In this document: piece after piece, positions 63,698 through 64,000 of the stretch
Position numbering within the stretch: the stretch's first letter is position 1
Layout: each line of letters begins with the position of its first letter
Origin: Hyphomicrobium_B sp001006785
GTDB lineage: Bacteria > Pseudomonadota > Alphaproteobacteria > Rhizobiales > Hyphomicrobiaceae
Reading direction: 5' to 3'
NCBI RefSeq assembly: GCF_001006785.1
Contig: NZ_CDHO01000003.1
Coordinates: 1 to 64,000, forward strand
DNA: 64,000 bases
Made by a program: the position numbers and the translations under genes
The notes under the pieces: generated by a model
Databases searched by the model: none
What the model was told of the DNA's origin: nothing
What the model saw: only the letters and a program-made list of their open reading frames with translations

Positions 63698-64000
63698 TCA
63701 GCCGGGAACCTGAAGCTGCATCGTGCGATTGCCGCGTTTGACCGCGACCTGCCACATGCGCTGCCGTTCAGCGACGGCATGTTCGGCATCGATCACGTTC
63801 GCAATCTTCTTGCCGCCAATCGACACGATGATGTCACCCGGCTGAAATCCGAGACTTTGCGCAACCGATCCATTGCGCACCGACGTGATCACCACGCCCT
63901 CGGTCTCATCGATGCTCAGTTCATCGGCAACCGACGGCAGGATGTTCGAAACCCGAGCGCCGTCGAGCGGATTGTTGCCCGACAGATTGCGCGCGTCGTC
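63698..64000 (-). CDS. C-terminal part of a DegP/HtrA-like periplasmic serine protease (partial)
   Basis: Runs off the right edge, so only the last 100 residues are visible. NLSGNNPLDGARVSNILPSVADEL followed by a PDZ domain (EGVVITSVRNGSVAQSLGFQPGDIIVSIGGKKIANVIDAEHAVAE...TMQLQVPG) is the arrangement at the end of Do-family proteases (second PDZ). The protease domain would lie outside the window. Convergent with the TauE/SafE gene. Confidence 0.85.
   Translation of the reverse strand, partial: DDARNLSGNNPLDGARVSNILPSVADELSIDETEGVVITSVRNGSVAQSLGFQPGDIIVSIGGKKIANVIDAEHAVAERQRMWQVAVKRGNRTMQLQVPG

Noticed and set aside
1..64000. CRISPR arrays, rRNA genes, insertion sequences with transposases
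   Set aside because: No regularly spaced direct repeats, rRNA segments or transposase genes were seen on reading both strands.

Overview
The window reads as chromosomal DNA of an alphaproteobacterium, most likely of the order Hyphomicrobiales (Rhizobiales) and possibly Hyphomicrobiaceae-like. Base composition is GC-rich. The gene set is typical of that group: a MucR/Ros regulator, a stand-alone DnaA domain-IV protein next to a DUF6456 protein, an NDUFS4-type complex I subunit, a gene-transfer-agent-like terminase, a full CtrA box, and many promoters matching the alphaproteobacterial general stress sigma factor EcfG. The taxonomic call is inference from gene families; no rRNA is present.

Layout. 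0-2.2 kb: a GTA/phage-like terminase pair, riddled with a 41-bp palindromic repeat that is read through in frame. 2.4-11.3 kb: housekeeping and envelope genes (YcgN family, PBP1A, DUF1214/DUF1254 pair, DUF1491, a peptidoglycan-binding protein behind a CtrA box, SufE, DnaA-like and MucR regulators). 11.6-27.5 kb: oligopeptidase B, a membrane protein ending in a primase-D5-like domain, a peptidoglycan-binding-like secreted protein, CutA, NAD kinase, nitroreductase, a secreted von Willebrand A protein with a partner, an amino-acid binding protein, cystathionine beta-lyase, an L,D-transpeptidase and tRNA-Arg(TCG).

27.6-37.9 kb is the most coherent block. About ten GGAAC-N16/17-(C/A/G)GTT elements, seven of them exact, sit in front of a short-chain dehydrogenase, a PRC-barrel protein, small stress-type proteins, an Nramp-family transporter, a ribbon-helix-helix protein, a predicted small RNA plus ligD, and ku. 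This looks like a general-stress regulon that includes a two-protein non-homologous end-joining (NHEJ) system: LigD is split into a PE-POL protein and a separate LIG protein, translationally coupled, facing ku.

38-49 kb: a PAS-GGDEF-EAL protein; an ethanolamine module without microcompartment genes (AraC/EutR-like regulator, permease, eutB, eutC); DUF488; a UDG-family protein; NDUFS4; and an OFA-type transporter. 49.2-51.2 kb: tRNA-Arg(TCT) followed by a small lower-GC insertion bounded by a 40-bp duplication of the tRNA 3' end. It carries a SIR2-like gene that may be an antiphage NADase and a small acidic ORF. 51.2-53.6 kb: a PP-loop ATPase gene with an in-frame amber codon near its 5' end, and a polysaccharide pyruvyl transferase-like gene.

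53.8-64 kb: a divergent pair of small cytochromes c, tRNA-Pro(TGG), a paralogue of the 16-kb peptidoglycan-binding-like protein, DUF192, a double cold-shock-domain protein, an HI0933-like flavoprotein, the assimilatory sulfate operon cysH-cysD-cysN behind a palindromic operator candidate, a TauE/SafE permease, and the C-terminal part of a DegP-like protease running off the right edge.
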